64,000 nt of DNA, from the NCBI RefSeq assembly GCF_000014745.1, contig NC_008347.1:620001-684000 (forward strand), given 5' to 3'. The DNA comes from Maricaulis maris MCS10 (GTDB lineage: Bacteria > Pseudomonadota > Alphaproteobacteria > Caulobacterales > Maricaulaceae). The stretch's first letter is position 1. Each line of letters opens with the position of its first letter. Of this stretch, positions 17,406 to 25,647 are shown piece by piece. Position numbers and translations under genes: made by a program. Below the pieces are notes generated by a model that saw nothing but the letters and a program-made list of their open reading frames with translations, made no database searches and was not told the DNA's origin.

Positions 17406-17539
17406 ATCCATAGACCGCTTGCCGAGACCCCGCCGTATCCGCTTCTTCAGGTCAAGGGCCGCAGGGCGGCCGCTTCGCGGTTTCACCCTTGAGCTGAAGA
17501 AGCGGATACGGCCTGCTGGCTGACAAGCGATCTATGGAT
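17406..17539 (+). repeat. large palindromic element (family A), copy 1
   Basis: Nested hairpin. Outer arms are 17406-17421 and 17524-17539 (ATCCATAGACCGCTTG with one mismatch). Asymmetric internal segments are CCGAGACCCCG on the left and CTGCTGGCTGA on the right. Inner arms are 17433-17458 and 17486-17511, 26 bp with one mismatch, beginning CCGTATCCG and ending TCAAGGG. A GC-rich 27-base loop (17459-17485) carries a smaller hairpin. Copies 2 and 3 are at 45490 and 58467. Confidence 0.85.
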
Positions 17540-17604
17540 TGCTCCGCGCGGGCGTGCCCCGGGGCAAAGCTGATATCCAGGTGACTCGGCCGTACAACAC
17601 CCAC

Positions 17605-17702
17605 CGTCATCCCCCGGTGACCGCGAAGCGGACATCCGGGGGACCTCGTCACGGACGTCGATCGGTTGGGTGAGGCCCCCCGGACACGCCGGGGGATGAC
17701 GG
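17605..17702. repeat. GTCATCCC-type intergenic inverted repeat (family D), copy 1
   Basis: Ends CCGTCATCCCCCGG and CCGGGGGATGACGG form the outer inverted repeat; the inside holds ACCGCGAAGCGG and further short hairpins. Related ends occur at 31517-31636 and 46468-46513. This is a common type of alphaproteobacterial intergenic palindrome. Confidence 0.65.
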
Positions 17703-17751
17703 GCGAGGTGGGGGTGCGAGCACGAGTCCCGCGCGGCGCCCTGTCCCGAAA

Positions 17752-17796
17752 CTGCAAGAAACCGGCGCGGCACTGTCAGCGCCGGTGTTTTTCTGG
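17752..17796 (+). terminator. terminator copy 2, direct repeat of the FadJ-like terminator
   Basis: ACTGCAAGAAACCGGCGCGG, loop CACTGT, then CAGCGCCGG and TGTTTTT. It differs from copy 1 by a few bases and by one mismatch low in the stem. No gene ends just before it; the nearest is the orphan gene 440 bases upstream. It therefore appears to mark the far edge of an inserted segment. Confidence 0.75.
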
Positions 17797-17807
17797 TCGG
17801 ACCTGCG

Positions 17808-17957
17808 TTAATCAGGGCGTGAAAACAGGCTGTTGAAAGTTTTCACCAGCTTTTCCACAAATTTCGGAATGTTTTCCACCAATCCCGCAAACTTGTCCAC
17901 GAAATCGCACTTTCCATGCGTTGCGGCGCCGCGTCCGGCCTGTTTTACTTTGGTCAT
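17808..17957 (-). CDS. possible small amphipathic-helix peptide
   Basis: A 49-residue frame on the minus strand whose C-terminal two thirds read FVDKFAGLVENIPKFVEKLV, with hydrophobic residues at helical spacing and alternating Lys/Glu. The DNA is AT-richer than its surroundings. No good ribosome binding site precedes the ATG (complement of 17955-17957), and the frame continues upstream into non-conserved-looking sequence. It could be a membrane-active small protein or chance. Confidence 0.25.
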   Translation of the reverse strand: MTKVKQAGRGAATHGKCDFVDKFAGLVENIPKFVEKLVKTFNSLFSRPD

Positions 17958-17984
17958 CGACAGCGACCGAAGCGGTTCGAAAGG

Positions 17985-18245
17985 ACCGGGGATCGCCGGA
18001 GAGGATGGCCCGGGAAGGCAGGTTCGCAAGAGCCGGTTTTGAACGGGCAGGCAGGAAAGACAGGCCCGCGAGGGCAGGGATTTCAGGTCAGGTTCCAAGG
18101 CAAGGGTCCGCAAGGGCCGGCGCTGAAGGGCTCACCGAACCGGAGAGACTGAACCGTCCGCAAGGACGGCGACCAGGGCGCCAAGATCCAGCGCTGCCTC
18201 ACCGTGGTGCTGCCCCGGACGCAAGAAAGGGGAAGCCGAAGGGAA
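17985..18245 (+). ncRNA. candidate structured RNA with serial GNRA-tetraloop hairpins
   Basis: Four hairpins with GNRA loops stand in row: GGTTC-GCAA-GAGCC (18021-18034), GCCC-GCGA-GGGC (18064-18075), GGTCC-GCAA-GGGCC (18105-18118) and CCGTCC-GCAA-GGACGG (18154-18169). A longer CCCC...GGGG stem follows (18213-18232). Spacers are purine-rich and there is no credible protein. GNRA loops at this density point to a folded transcript, either free or as the long leader of the glycosyltransferase gene at 18440. I do not recognise a named RNA family. Confidence 0.35.
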
Positions 18246-18439
18246 AGGTGTCAAAACCTCACCGGACGCAACACGGCCGCCCGCCTCCTGCCCCCTTGCC
18301 GGGACAGGGACGGGCGGTTGGTGCGTTCGGGATTCCACCAAGTCTGTCCGGCGCTATCAATCACGCTTTCAATCCAGTCAGGATCGTGCTGCTTTCCGAG
18401 GCTGCGCACACATGGTGGGTGACGGGAGCGAGACGCGCT

Positions 18440-19513
18440 ATGGGACTGCAAAGTCAGGCATCGGCAGGGCCGGGCACCATCACCATCATCACGGCCACCC
18501 ATAACCGGCCCGACGCCCTTCGTCTGGCGATCAGCAGCGTGCTCAATCAGACCCACGCCAACTGGCGTCTCCTTGTCGTCGGCGATCACTGCGATCCGCG
18601 AACAGGCGCGGTGATTGCGGCATTTGGCGATCCGCGGATCCACTACGTCAACCTGCCTCACAGATGCGGCGAGCAGTCGGGTCCCAATTCGGTCGGCATG
18701 GCGCTGGCCAGGACGCCCTTCACCGCCTTTCTCAATCATGACGATCTCTGGTTTCCCGATCACCTCGAGACCGGGCTGGGCAGGCTGGATGAAGAAAAAG
18801 CCGACTTTTTCGCCGGGCGCGCGGCATTCCTGGAGACTGGCGCTGCGGAAACGGACGATCTGGTCATCAGCGACGTGACCCCGGACGACCGCTCGCTTGC
18901 CGGCGCCTTTGTTCATACACCGGCCTATTTCGAGCCGGTCAGCACGTGGATCCTGCGTAGCGAGGCCTGTCGGCGCGTCGGGCCCTGGCGGGCGTCGACC
19001 GAGCTTTATCGCACGCCGCTGGAAGACTGGGTCCTTCGGGCCTGGCGCACTGGCCTGAAACTGGTCGGTGAGGAACGGGTCAGCGTGATAAAGCCACGGC
19101 TTCTGGCCCGGCTCGCTGCCGATGTGAAGGCCTATGACCGCCATCCGCCAGGCCTCGACAGGATTGCTGACGATATCACGCGCGCACCCGACCAGGTCCG
19201 CAGCGGTATTGCATCCTGGCTTCTCGACAGGTCGGTGGACGGTCAGCCGGGCGGTTTTGACTATCGTGCGGATGGCGGCGAGCTTCATGCACGAGCGGCC
19301 CGGATGTTGACCCCGGCGAGCGCGGAGGATTTTCACCGCACGGGGCTGGACGTCATGGACCGGGTGTGTCGGGACAGCGGACAGGCGTGCGGTCATGTCC
19401 TGCGCTGGGCCTTGGGGCGTCGCACTGGCGAGGAATTGCCCGAACGCCCCGCGCTGACGACCTTGCTCGAAGCAGCCCGCGCTCAATTGCAGGCGGATTT
19501 CGGCGATGCTTGA
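18440..19513 (+). CDS. family 2 glycosyltransferase
   Basis: 357 residues. N-terminal GT-A fold: TITIITATHNRPDALRLAI (beta1), SVLNQTHANWRLLVVGD, and the acceptor/donor loop FLNHDDLWFPDHLE near residue 97, where the DD pair is the nucleotide-sugar metal site. TPLEDWVLRAWRTG near 195 has the ED motif typical of inverting GT2 enzymes. The C-terminal 120 residues are helical and unassigned. ATG 18440 starts the recognised domain; the frame is open 520 bases upstream but that stretch is non-coding in character. It overlaps the next gene by eight bases, so sugar synthesis and transfer may be coupled. Confidence 0.82.
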   Translation: MGLQSQASAGPGTITIITATHNRPDALRLAISSVLNQTHANWRLLVVGDHCDPRTGAVIAAFGDPRIHYVNLPHRCGEQSGPNSVGMALARTPFTAFLNHDDLWFPDHLETGLGRLDEEKADFFAGRAAFLETGAAETDDLVISDVTPDDRSLAGAFVHTPAYFEPVSTWILRSEACRRVGPWRASTELYRTPLEDWVLRAWRTGLKLVGEERVSVIKPRLLARLAADVKAYDRHPPGLDRIADDITRAPDQVRSGIASWLLDRSVDGQPGGFDYRADGGELHARAARMLTPASAEDFHRTGLDVMDRVCRDSGQACGHVLRWALGRRTGEELPERPALTTLLEAARAQLQADFGDA

Positions 19514-20825
19514 TTCCTGGCTTGCCAGAAGCCGGGCCGAGGCCGGTCTCTCGGTTTCCCCGCTTGCCTGGTCTGAAAACCGCGAATGGGGCCTGCGGGA
19601 GGGCCGGCTTCAGCACCATACAGGGCGGTATTTTTCAGTTTGTGGCGTTGCCGTGCACGGGCCGGCGCCGGATGCGCCGGTCCGCTTCATGCCCATGATC
19701 GAGCAACCCGAGATCGGCCAACTCGCATTTCTTGTCTGGCCGGGGCCGGATGGACCGCAATGGTTGCTGCAGGCCAAAGCCGAACCCGGCTCGACCGGCC
19801 ATGTCCAGATCGGTCCCACCGTGCAGGCAACGCTCAGCAATTACGGGCGCGTTCATGGGGGTGAGCCAACGGCCTATCTCGATCAGGTTCTGGATCGTGA
19901 GGATGGATGTGTGACCCGCTTGCTTCAATCGGAGCAAGGCAGCCGGTTTATGGGCAAATTCAACATGAATGTTGTGCGGTTGGTGCCGGAGCGTATCGAG
20001 CCCGCCCGGCCGGAATGGGTCTGGGCAGACGCTCGGGCACTCCGCCAGGCGCTGGCCGGCAGCTTTGTCGTCAACACGGATGCCCGATCGGTCATCGCGT
20101 CAACGGACTGGTCGTTATTGTGCGCCGATGACCAGCCATTCGCCCCCCGGGGCGACCGGTGGGACGGGCTGCGGAGCGAGCTGTCGCTTTCGCTTCATCG
20201 CGGGGCGCGATCGACCAGACCCGTTCTGGATGCTCTCCAGGCGCGACGCGGCGGACAAGGCTTTCGCCTTGTGACCTGTCCGCTGGACGCCTTGCCCGGA
20301 TGGCGATGCGCCGACCAGGCGATCACGGCGATTGATGATGGTGCCGATTTCGAGGTTTGCAGTGTAGCGGTCAGTGCGCCTCGGCGTGAATGTCCCGCCT
20401 GGCATCAACCGCTCCTGCGCAGCACGCGGCTCCAAGCCTGCCGATTATTCCTGACCCGGCGGGATGATGTGATGTGTGCCTTCCTCGCCTATTCGGATGA
20501 GCCGGGCTTCGGGACGGCGTGCGAACTCGGGCCATCATGGCAGAGCGACCGGCTCAACCCGGAATGGGTCACCGCCTGGGCCGGAAGCGACGGCGTGACG
20601 GTCTGGGCGTCGATCGACCAATCGGACGAAGGCGGACGCTTCCTCGACAGCGTCATGCGCTACGAGATATGCGAGCTCGATGCGGCCGACGTCGAGGCCG
20701 ACGCGCTGGCAGGACAGGGCGGGCACTGGGTCAGTCTGGCCCAGTTGCAGGCGTTGTGTGCGACCGGCGGGGTCTTGACCAATGAGGCGCGCAGCCTGGT
20801 GTCCCTCCTGCTGTCGCTGGCGTGA
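19506..20825 (+). CDS. NDP-hexose 2,3-dehydratase family protein
   Basis: 439 residues built from two copies of the same domain, the hallmark of NDP-hexose 2,3-dehydratases (PF03559). The first half has GRYFSVCGVAVHG, MIEQPEIGQLAFLV, LLQAKAEPGSTGHVQIGPTV and QATLSNYGRVHGGE. The second has CPAWHQPLL, ELGPSWQSD and QSDEGGRFLDSVMRYEI. In antibiotic clusters this enzyme starts 2-deoxy sugar formation. None of the usual companion genes (4,6-dehydratase, 3-ketoreductase) are in the window, which is odd. It is translationally coupled to the GT2 gene upstream. Confidence 0.82.
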   Translation: MLDSWLARSRAEAGLSVSPLAWSENREWGLREGRLQHHTGRYFSVCGVAVHGPAPDAPVRFMPMIEQPEIGQLAFLVWPGPDGPQWLLQAKAEPGSTGHVQIGPTVQATLSNYGRVHGGEPTAYLDQVLDREDGCVTRLLQSEQGSRFMGKFNMNVVRLVPERIEPARPEWVWADARALRQALAGSFVVNTDARSVIASTDWSLLCADDQPFAPRGDRWDGLRSELSLSLHRGARSTRPVLDALQARRGGQGFRLVTCPLDALPGWRCADQAITAIDDGADFEVCSVAVSAPRRECPAWHQPLLRSTRLQACRLFLTRRDDVMCAFLAYSDEPGFGTACELGPSWQSDRLNPEWVTAWAGSDGVTVWASIDQSDEGGRFLDSVMRYEICELDAADVEADALAGQGGHWVSLAQLQALCATGGVLTNEARSLVSLLLSLA

Positions 20826-21042
20826 TCTTGGGGCGGCTGGAGTCGGGATATTCCCCTGACAGGCGAATATCGTATTCGTTCGCTAATACAACCAACCACT
20901 TAAGGTGTTGAAATTGGCGCGTAAACACGTCTGGCGCGAATATTGAACAAGATGTTAATCAAATATGAGCTGCGTTAACGCGATCCTTGGCCAAGATATG
21001 CGGTGACGGGCAATACAGCCCCGATGTCGAAACAGGAATGCG
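20826..21042. other. AT-rich intergenic stretch
   Basis: This 217-base gap is clearly AT-richer than its surroundings (20860-20990), with two TTAA words 16 bases apart (20953 and 20974) that do not match the CtrA spacing. I see no gene or strong hairpin; it probably holds the promoter for the small gene at 21043. Confidence 0.4.
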
Positions 21043-21267
21043 ATGACTTCGCGGATTTCCTTTCGCTGGCCGCTGACCGGTTGGTCGGACCATGCTCGTG
21101 TCCTGGCACTTGTGTGCTGGGCCATGGCCGTGCTCATGACCGGTGTCATGGGCTGGTCGGCCTGGCGCGCGGTCGATACCGCGACTGACAATGTCGACCG
21201 CGTTGTCGCCCGCCACGAAGCCGGTGTCGTCTCCAAGGGGCGCGACCTCTACATCGCCCGCCGCTAG
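21043..21267 (+). CDS. small single-pass membrane protein
   Basis: 74 residues with one membrane helix (about 19-43: ARVLALVCWAMAVLMTGVMGW) and a charged C-terminal tail containing TATDNVDRVVARHEAG, likely a short helix. AGGAA lies five bases upstream of the ATG. The N-terminus is basic, so the tail would face outward by the positive-inside rule. No family recognised; it could be the start of a truncated sensor since sensor proteins often begin with such a helix followed by a periplasmic helix. Confidence 0.5.
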   Translation: MTSRISFRWPLTGWSDHARVLALVCWAMAVLMTGVMGWSAWRAVDTATDNVDRVVARHEAGVVSKGRDLYIARR

Positions 21268-21387
21268 GGCGTCCCGGGACTGTCCGCAAGCGACCGGAAG
21301 ACTTTGCATGCCCACCCCTGCGCCGTGAGGACTGGCCGGCCGGGCAAAGCAGGCTAGTCTGCTGCGGACACAGTTCGCGGAGCCTTC

Positions 21388-22503
21388 ATGACATACACTC
21401 TGATCGGAACGCCGGTATCGCTCTACAGCGGCAAGGTGCGTGGCTATTTGCGGTGGAAGAATGTCGCTTTCACGGAGCGGCTTTCAACGCGGGAGGTCTA
21501 CAAGGCGGATATCCTGCCGCGGGTCGGCTGGCCGGTCATTCCGGTGGTCATCCATGAGGACGGCTCGGCGCATGGCACGACGCTGCAGGACAGCACCGAC
21601 ATCATCGATCATGTCGAGGCCTGTGCGCCCGGCCCGTCCGTCTATCCGGACACGCCCCGCCAGCGCCTGGCGGCCCTGATCCTCGAGCTGTTCGGCGATG
21701 AATGGCTGGTGATCCCGGCCATGCATTACCGCTGGGCCTATAATCGCGATTTTGCGCAACAGGAATTCGGCGCCACCAGCCATCCGCATCTGTCACCGGA
21801 CGAACAGTTCGCCGCCGCCGAGAAAGCCGTCGGCTTCTTTTCAGGGTCGGTCGGCGGGCTGGGTGTGAACCCGAACAGTGTCGCAGCAATTGAGGCCGCT
21901 TATGAGGATTTCCTCGCCGTCTTTGACGACCATCTGGGCGAGCATGACACCCTGTTCGGCTCGCGCCCGTCGATTGCCGATTATGGTCTGCTCGGCCCGC
22001 TCTATGCGCATTTGCTGCGCGACCCGAAGTCCGGCGAGTTGATGCGGCGCCTGGCCCCGCGCGTTGCCCGCTGGGCTGAGGCCTGCCATGCGCCGCAGCA
22101 TGGCCTGACCGGAGACTTCCTTCCTGACGATGAAATCCCGTCGGGTGTCGCCAGATTGCTGCAGCGTTTTGCTGCGCAGCAATTACCGGTCCTGCTCGAT
22201 ACCGCTGAAGCGCTGCGGTCGTGGGCTGAGGGACAGGCGCCCGGCACGGAGGTCCCCCGCATACTTGGCTTCCACAAGGCGGTGATTGGTCATGGCGACA
22301 GCCAGGTGGAGACCGATCGGGCGATCATCCCCTACGCGCTCTGGATGTTGCAGCGCGTGACCGATTTCCGCGCCAGCCTGGGCGCCGAGGCCCGCGCATC
22401 GGTCGATGAAATGCTGCGCAATACAGGTGCAGCAAAACTGATCGATTTCGTCCCGCCAGCCCGTCTTCAGCGTCGCCATTTCAAGCTGGCGCTCGCGGAC
22501 TGA
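21388..22503 (+). CDS. glutathione S-transferase family protein, long form
   Basis: 371 residues. The N-terminal thioredoxin-like GST domain (1-85) has TPVSLYSGKVRGYLRWKN, GWPVIPVVIHEDG and LQDSTDIIDHVE, the last corresponding to the glutathione gamma-glutamyl binding motif. A helical GST C-terminal domain follows (about 95-230, FGSRPSIADYGLLGPLYAH with the conserved N-capping region). About 120 extra residues at the end are unlike classical GSTs of about 210. Ser14/Ser11 rather than Cys sits at the active-site turn. It stands alone between the small membrane protein and the ankyrin gene. Confidence 0.8.
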   Translation: MTYTLIGTPVSLYSGKVRGYLRWKNVAFTERLSTREVYKADILPRVGWPVIPVVIHEDGSAHGTTLQDSTDIIDHVEACAPGPSVYPDTPRQRLAALILELFGDEWLVIPAMHYRWAYNRDFAQQEFGATSHPHLSPDEQFAAAEKAVGFFSGSVGGLGVNPNSVAAIEAAYEDFLAVFDDHLGEHDTLFGSRPSIADYGLLGPLYAHLLRDPKSGELMRRLAPRVARWAEACHAPQHGLTGDFLPDDEIPSGVARLLQRFAAQQLPVLLDTAEALRSWAEGQAPGTEVPRILGFHKAVIGHGDSQVETDRAIIPYALWMLQRVTDFRASLGAEARASVDEMLRNTGAAKLIDFVPPARLQRRHFKLALAD

Positions 22504-22571
22504 TCACGAAATCGTGGAGCGCGGCCCCGCCCGGTCCGGTCTAGCCTCCCTGCCGGGACAGGGAGGACATC

Positions 22572-23624
22572 ATGCGTTTCATCATTGTCGGGCTGGCCAT
22601 GGCGCTGGCCATGCCGCTGGCCTTGGGCGCGGCGGCTGTCGCGCAAATACCACCGGCCATCAGCGACGCCATCTCCGATGGGGATGTTGAGGCCCTGACG
22701 GCGGCACTGGACGCCGGCGCTGACCCGGATGCCCGGGCCGAAACCGGGCTTCAGGCGACGCCGCTGATGCTCGCCGCCTCCAATCCGGACCCGGGCCTGA
22801 CCCGGGCGCTGATTGCTGCCGGTGCCGACATCGAAATCCGTGACGTCATGGGCGATCCGGCGATCAACTGGGCGGCCTATTACGGCCACTCCGCGGTTGT
22901 CGCGGAACTCCTGTCGGCTGGCGCCAGCCGGTTGCAGGTCGGCCATGGCACGGCGGCCGAAATCGCCATGCGCCGCGGCCACCAGGCGACCCTGGCAATA
23001 ACCCTGCGGGACGAGGACGGGATGGGGCAGCAAGGCCGCCTCGAAACCCTGCTCGAGACCGCCATTGTGACGGGCGATGTCGCAATGCTCACCGAAATCG
23101 GCCAGCTGACGGACCTGTCCGGAGCAAGCGATTGGGCTGGGCGGCCACTCCTGCATGCCGCCGCGCGTTCCGGTCAGACCGGGACCGCGGCGATCCTGAT
23201 CGCGGCGGGCGCGGATATCGATGCTGTCGATGCCATCGGTTTCACCGCCTTGTTCGAGGCCGCGCGGGATGGGCAGGACGGCATGGTCGAATGGCTGATC
23301 ACTGCCGGTGCCGATGTCGATCACGTCGCGGCGGAGAATGGCATGGCACTGACCGCGGTCCATCTTGCCGCGATCGGCGGCGATGTCGGCATCGTTTCGC
23401 GCCTCGCCGCTGCGGGTGCCAATCTCGACCGACCGGGTGTGTCCGGTGCGACGGCCCTGTACTGGGCCGCCTTCGAAGGCCAGCGCGAAGCGGTCCTTGC
23501 GCTGCTCGCGGCCGGGGCCGATCCCGGTATCGTTCCGGACGGGGCGCCGGAATTCGCGGCGGTGGCCGAGATGCTGGACTGGCCGGATGTCGCCGCTCGC
23601 CTGAGCGCGAACGCTGCCGACTGA
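22572..23624 (+). CDS. periplasmic ankyrin-repeat protein
   Basis: 350 residues with a signal peptide (1-24, cleavage after AQA-like sequence) and seven to eight ankyrin repeats: ALTAALDAGADPDARAETG, TRALIAAGADIEIRD, VVAELLSAGASRLQ, AAILIAAGADIDAVDAIGFT, MVEWLITAGADVDHV, IVSRLAAAGANLDRPGVSG and AVLALLAAGADPG. Such exported ankyrin proteins serve as protein-binding scaffolds; the partner is unknown. GGGAGG lies about six bases before the ATG. It is transcribed alone. Confidence 0.85.
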   Translation: MRFIIVGLAMALAMPLALGAAAVAQIPPAISDAISDGDVEALTAALDAGADPDARAETGLQATPLMLAASNPDPGLTRALIAAGADIEIRDVMGDPAINWAAYYGHSAVVAELLSAGASRLQVGHGTAAEIAMRRGHQATLAITLRDEDGMGQQGRLETLLETAIVTGDVAMLTEIGQLTDLSGASDWAGRPLLHAAARSGQTGTAAILIAAGADIDAVDAIGFTALFEAARDGQDGMVEWLITAGADVDHVAAENGMALTAVHLAAIGGDVGIVSRLAAAGANLDRPGVSGATALYWAAFEGQREAVLALLAAGADPGIVPDGAPEFAAVAEMLDWPDVAARLSANAAD

Positions 23625-23717
23625 TGTCCCGGTAAACTGGACGCTCTGCCATATGAATTCTCGCCAAACCGGTATAAATTGCGGCGTTTGCGGGTGTTAA
23701 TGGCTGTTGGGGAATAA

Positions 23718-24608
23718 ATGGACCGGATCGATGCGCTGCGGCTCTTCTGTTCTGTCGCGGAACTGGGCAGCTTCACCAAGGCGGCCGAGCGTGAGGCGAT
23801 GACGCCGGGCGCGGCGTCGAAACAGATCACCGCGCTGGAACAACGCCTACAGGCGCGCCTGTTCGAGCGCACCACCCGCTCGGTCCGCCTGACCGATGCC
23901 GGTGAGGCGCTGCTGGACCGTGTCCGACCCTGGCTTGACGAGTATGACGGGCTGGAACAGGGCGTCGCCGATGCCCGCTCGGCCCCGGCTGGGGTCCTGC
24001 GGGTCGCCGCTCCGGTCGATTTCGGGGCCCGTCGCCTGATGCCGATCATCACCCGGTTCATGAATGACTGGCCCGGGGTCGAGGTCCGGCTGTCGCTGGC
24101 CGATCGCATGGTCGATCTGGTCAATGAGGGCTTTGATGTGGGCATCCGCATCGGCAATCTTCCCGACAGCGCCCTGATCGCCAAACGCCTGGCTGCGGCC
24201 TGCATGTCGGTTGTCGCCTCGCCGGACTATCTGGCCCGCGCCGGTCGGCCGGAGCATCCTTCCGATCTGGCGCAGCACGAGATCGTCATCGACCGCAACA
24301 AGCCGGCGCCGCACCTGCTCAAATTCATCCGCGAGGGCGAGGAGGTCGAGGTCCGGGTGAGCGGCCGCCTGTCGCTGAACGGCGCGGTGGCAGCGGTGAC
24401 AGCAGCCTCGGCGGGCGTCGGCATCGCCTGCAGTCCGCGCTGGGCTGCCGAACAGGCGCTGGCGGAAGGCCGGGTCGTTGAAATCCTGACCGACTGGAGC
24501 AGCGAGTTGCGTTATCTGTGGGCGGTCTTCCCGTCCAATCGCTATCTCGCGCACCGGGTCCGCCTGTTCGTCGATTTCGTCGCCGAACAGTTTCCGGACC
24601 GCATCTGA
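23718..24608 (+). CDS. LysR family transcriptional regulator
   Basis: 296 residues. Winged-helix domain 1-60 (MDRIDALRLFCSVAELGSFT, ASKQITALEQRLQARLFER, TTRSVRLTDAGEALLDR) and a type-2 periplasmic-binding-like effector domain from about 90 (GVLRVAAPVDFGARRLMPII, GFDVGIRIGNLPDSALIAKR). The domain resembles the large CrgA-like LysR subgroup. No gene is divergently arranged next to it, so its target is not indicated by context. Confidence 0.9.
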   Translation: MDRIDALRLFCSVAELGSFTKAAEREAMTPGAASKQITALEQRLQARLFERTTRSVRLTDAGEALLDRVRPWLDEYDGLEQGVADARSAPAGVLRVAAPVDFGARRLMPIITRFMNDWPGVEVRLSLADRMVDLVNEGFDVGIRIGNLPDSALIAKRLAAACMSVVASPDYLARAGRPEHPSDLAQHEIVIDRNKPAPHLLKFIREGEEVEVRVSGRLSLNGAVAAVTAASAGVGIACSPRWAAEQALAEGRVVEILTDWSSELRYLWAVFPSNRYLAHRVRLFVDFVAEQFPDRI

Positions 24609-24743
24609 GCGGCGAGCGGGGGCCGGTCGGTGATCCGGGTCAATTTCTGCCGCTCAGCTTTCGTTCATGTGTTAGGCTATTGAAAGGCACGCGTCTTTGA
24701 CTCTGCGAGCAACAAGGATGCGGGATTGTGAATTGAGGGGGCT

Positions 24744-25610
24744 ATGGGGCACATGATTTTACGCACACTTTTTCTGGCACTGGTCGCTACCAGCCTCGCG
24801 GCTTGCGCCACGACCACGGTTTCCGACAGCCGCAATGGCAGCAGCATGGCAACCGCCGCGTTCAACTATGCCCCGTCCAGCCGCGCACCGGTCACGGGTG
24901 CGGGCTATGACCTCGTCAGTGATGAGGGCTGGACCGGCCGCCTCGCCTATGTCGATGACGAGGGCGATGCCCGCGCCCGTCTGACCATGGCCTATGATGA
25001 CGGCCTCGCCATCGATGTCGATCTGGATATCGCCATGCCCTATCTCGATGGTGGCGTGCGTCGTTTCCACGGGACCGACGTCAATGGCCGTGCCGTCGAA
25101 GTCGAGCTGCAGGCAGGGCCGTGCCGCGAGCCGGGCGGCGACACATTGATCTATTCCGCCGATGTCATGATGGCCGGCCTGACGGCCAGCGGCTGCGGCC
25201 GCGAAGCGGGCGGAAACCTGGACCGATGGTCGAACTACCTGATGACCTATCTGCCGGTCATCGACATGTGCCTGGGCGAGTTTCGCGACCAGGCGCAACA
25301 TGTCTCCTATGCCTACACGATGAGCGGCGGTGAAACCGGTGTCCGTCTGGTCGATCTTGACGCCCGCACCTGGGAATGCGCGACGCGCGAAGGCGGCGAG
25401 GCGATCAATTCGGTCCGCCCGCTCGACGCCGCCGATGCCATGTATGGTGAGGGGGATCCCGTCTTCGTCCGCGGCTCGATGCCGGAATTCGGCGAGGGGT
25501 GTTATGTGTATGAAGCCGTCCGCGCGGAGGATCTGACCCTGATCGGCGCGTTCGGCTTTGATGCCTGCGATACCGGCGATATCGCAACGCTCGACCCGGG
25601 TGTCGGCTGA
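24744..25610 (+). CDS. putative lipoprotein of unknown function
   Basis: 288 residues. A basic-hydrophobic signal ends in the lipobox SLAACA, so Cys22 is the lipidation site. The mature part is rich in Asp, Gly and Tyr and contains seven or eight cysteines, including GPCREPGGD, ASGCGREAGG and GEGCYVYEAV, which suggests disulfides in the periplasm. No domain recognised. GAGGGG precedes ATG 24744 closely; ATG 24753 is an alternative start with better spacing. Confidence 0.65.
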   Translation: MGHMILRTLFLALVATSLAACATTTVSDSRNGSSMATAAFNYAPSSRAPVTGAGYDLVSDEGWTGRLAYVDDEGDARARLTMAYDDGLAIDVDLDIAMPYLDGGVRRFHGTDVNGRAVEVELQAGPCREPGGDTLIYSADVMMAGLTASGCGREAGGNLDRWSNYLMTYLPVIDMCLGEFRDQAQHVSYAYTMSGGETGVRLVDLDARTWECATREGGEAINSVRPLDAADAMYGEGDPVFVRGSMPEFGEGCYVYEAVRAEDLTLIGAFGFDACDTGDIATLDPGVG

Positions 25611-25647
25611 GCCATCCGCTTAACCGCGTCTTTACACGACGCAGATC

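Noticed and set aside
17971-17982. GGTTCGA-like T-loop sequence
   Set aside because: No matching acceptor, D or anticodon arms; not a tRNA.
18085-18112. Resemblance of GGTCAGGTTCCAAGGCAAGG to the SRP RNA core
   Set aside because: The conserved GGAAGGAAGCAGCC part is absent and the flanking bases do not form the SRP helix 8.
17921-18439. Upstream extension of the glycosyltransferase frame
   Set aside because: The frame is open but reads Arg/Gly-rich low-complexity sequence over the hairpin region. The GT2 domain begins right after ATG 18440.
20953-20977. CtrA box in the AT-rich gap before 21043
   Set aside because: The two TTAA words are 16 bases apart, not 7.
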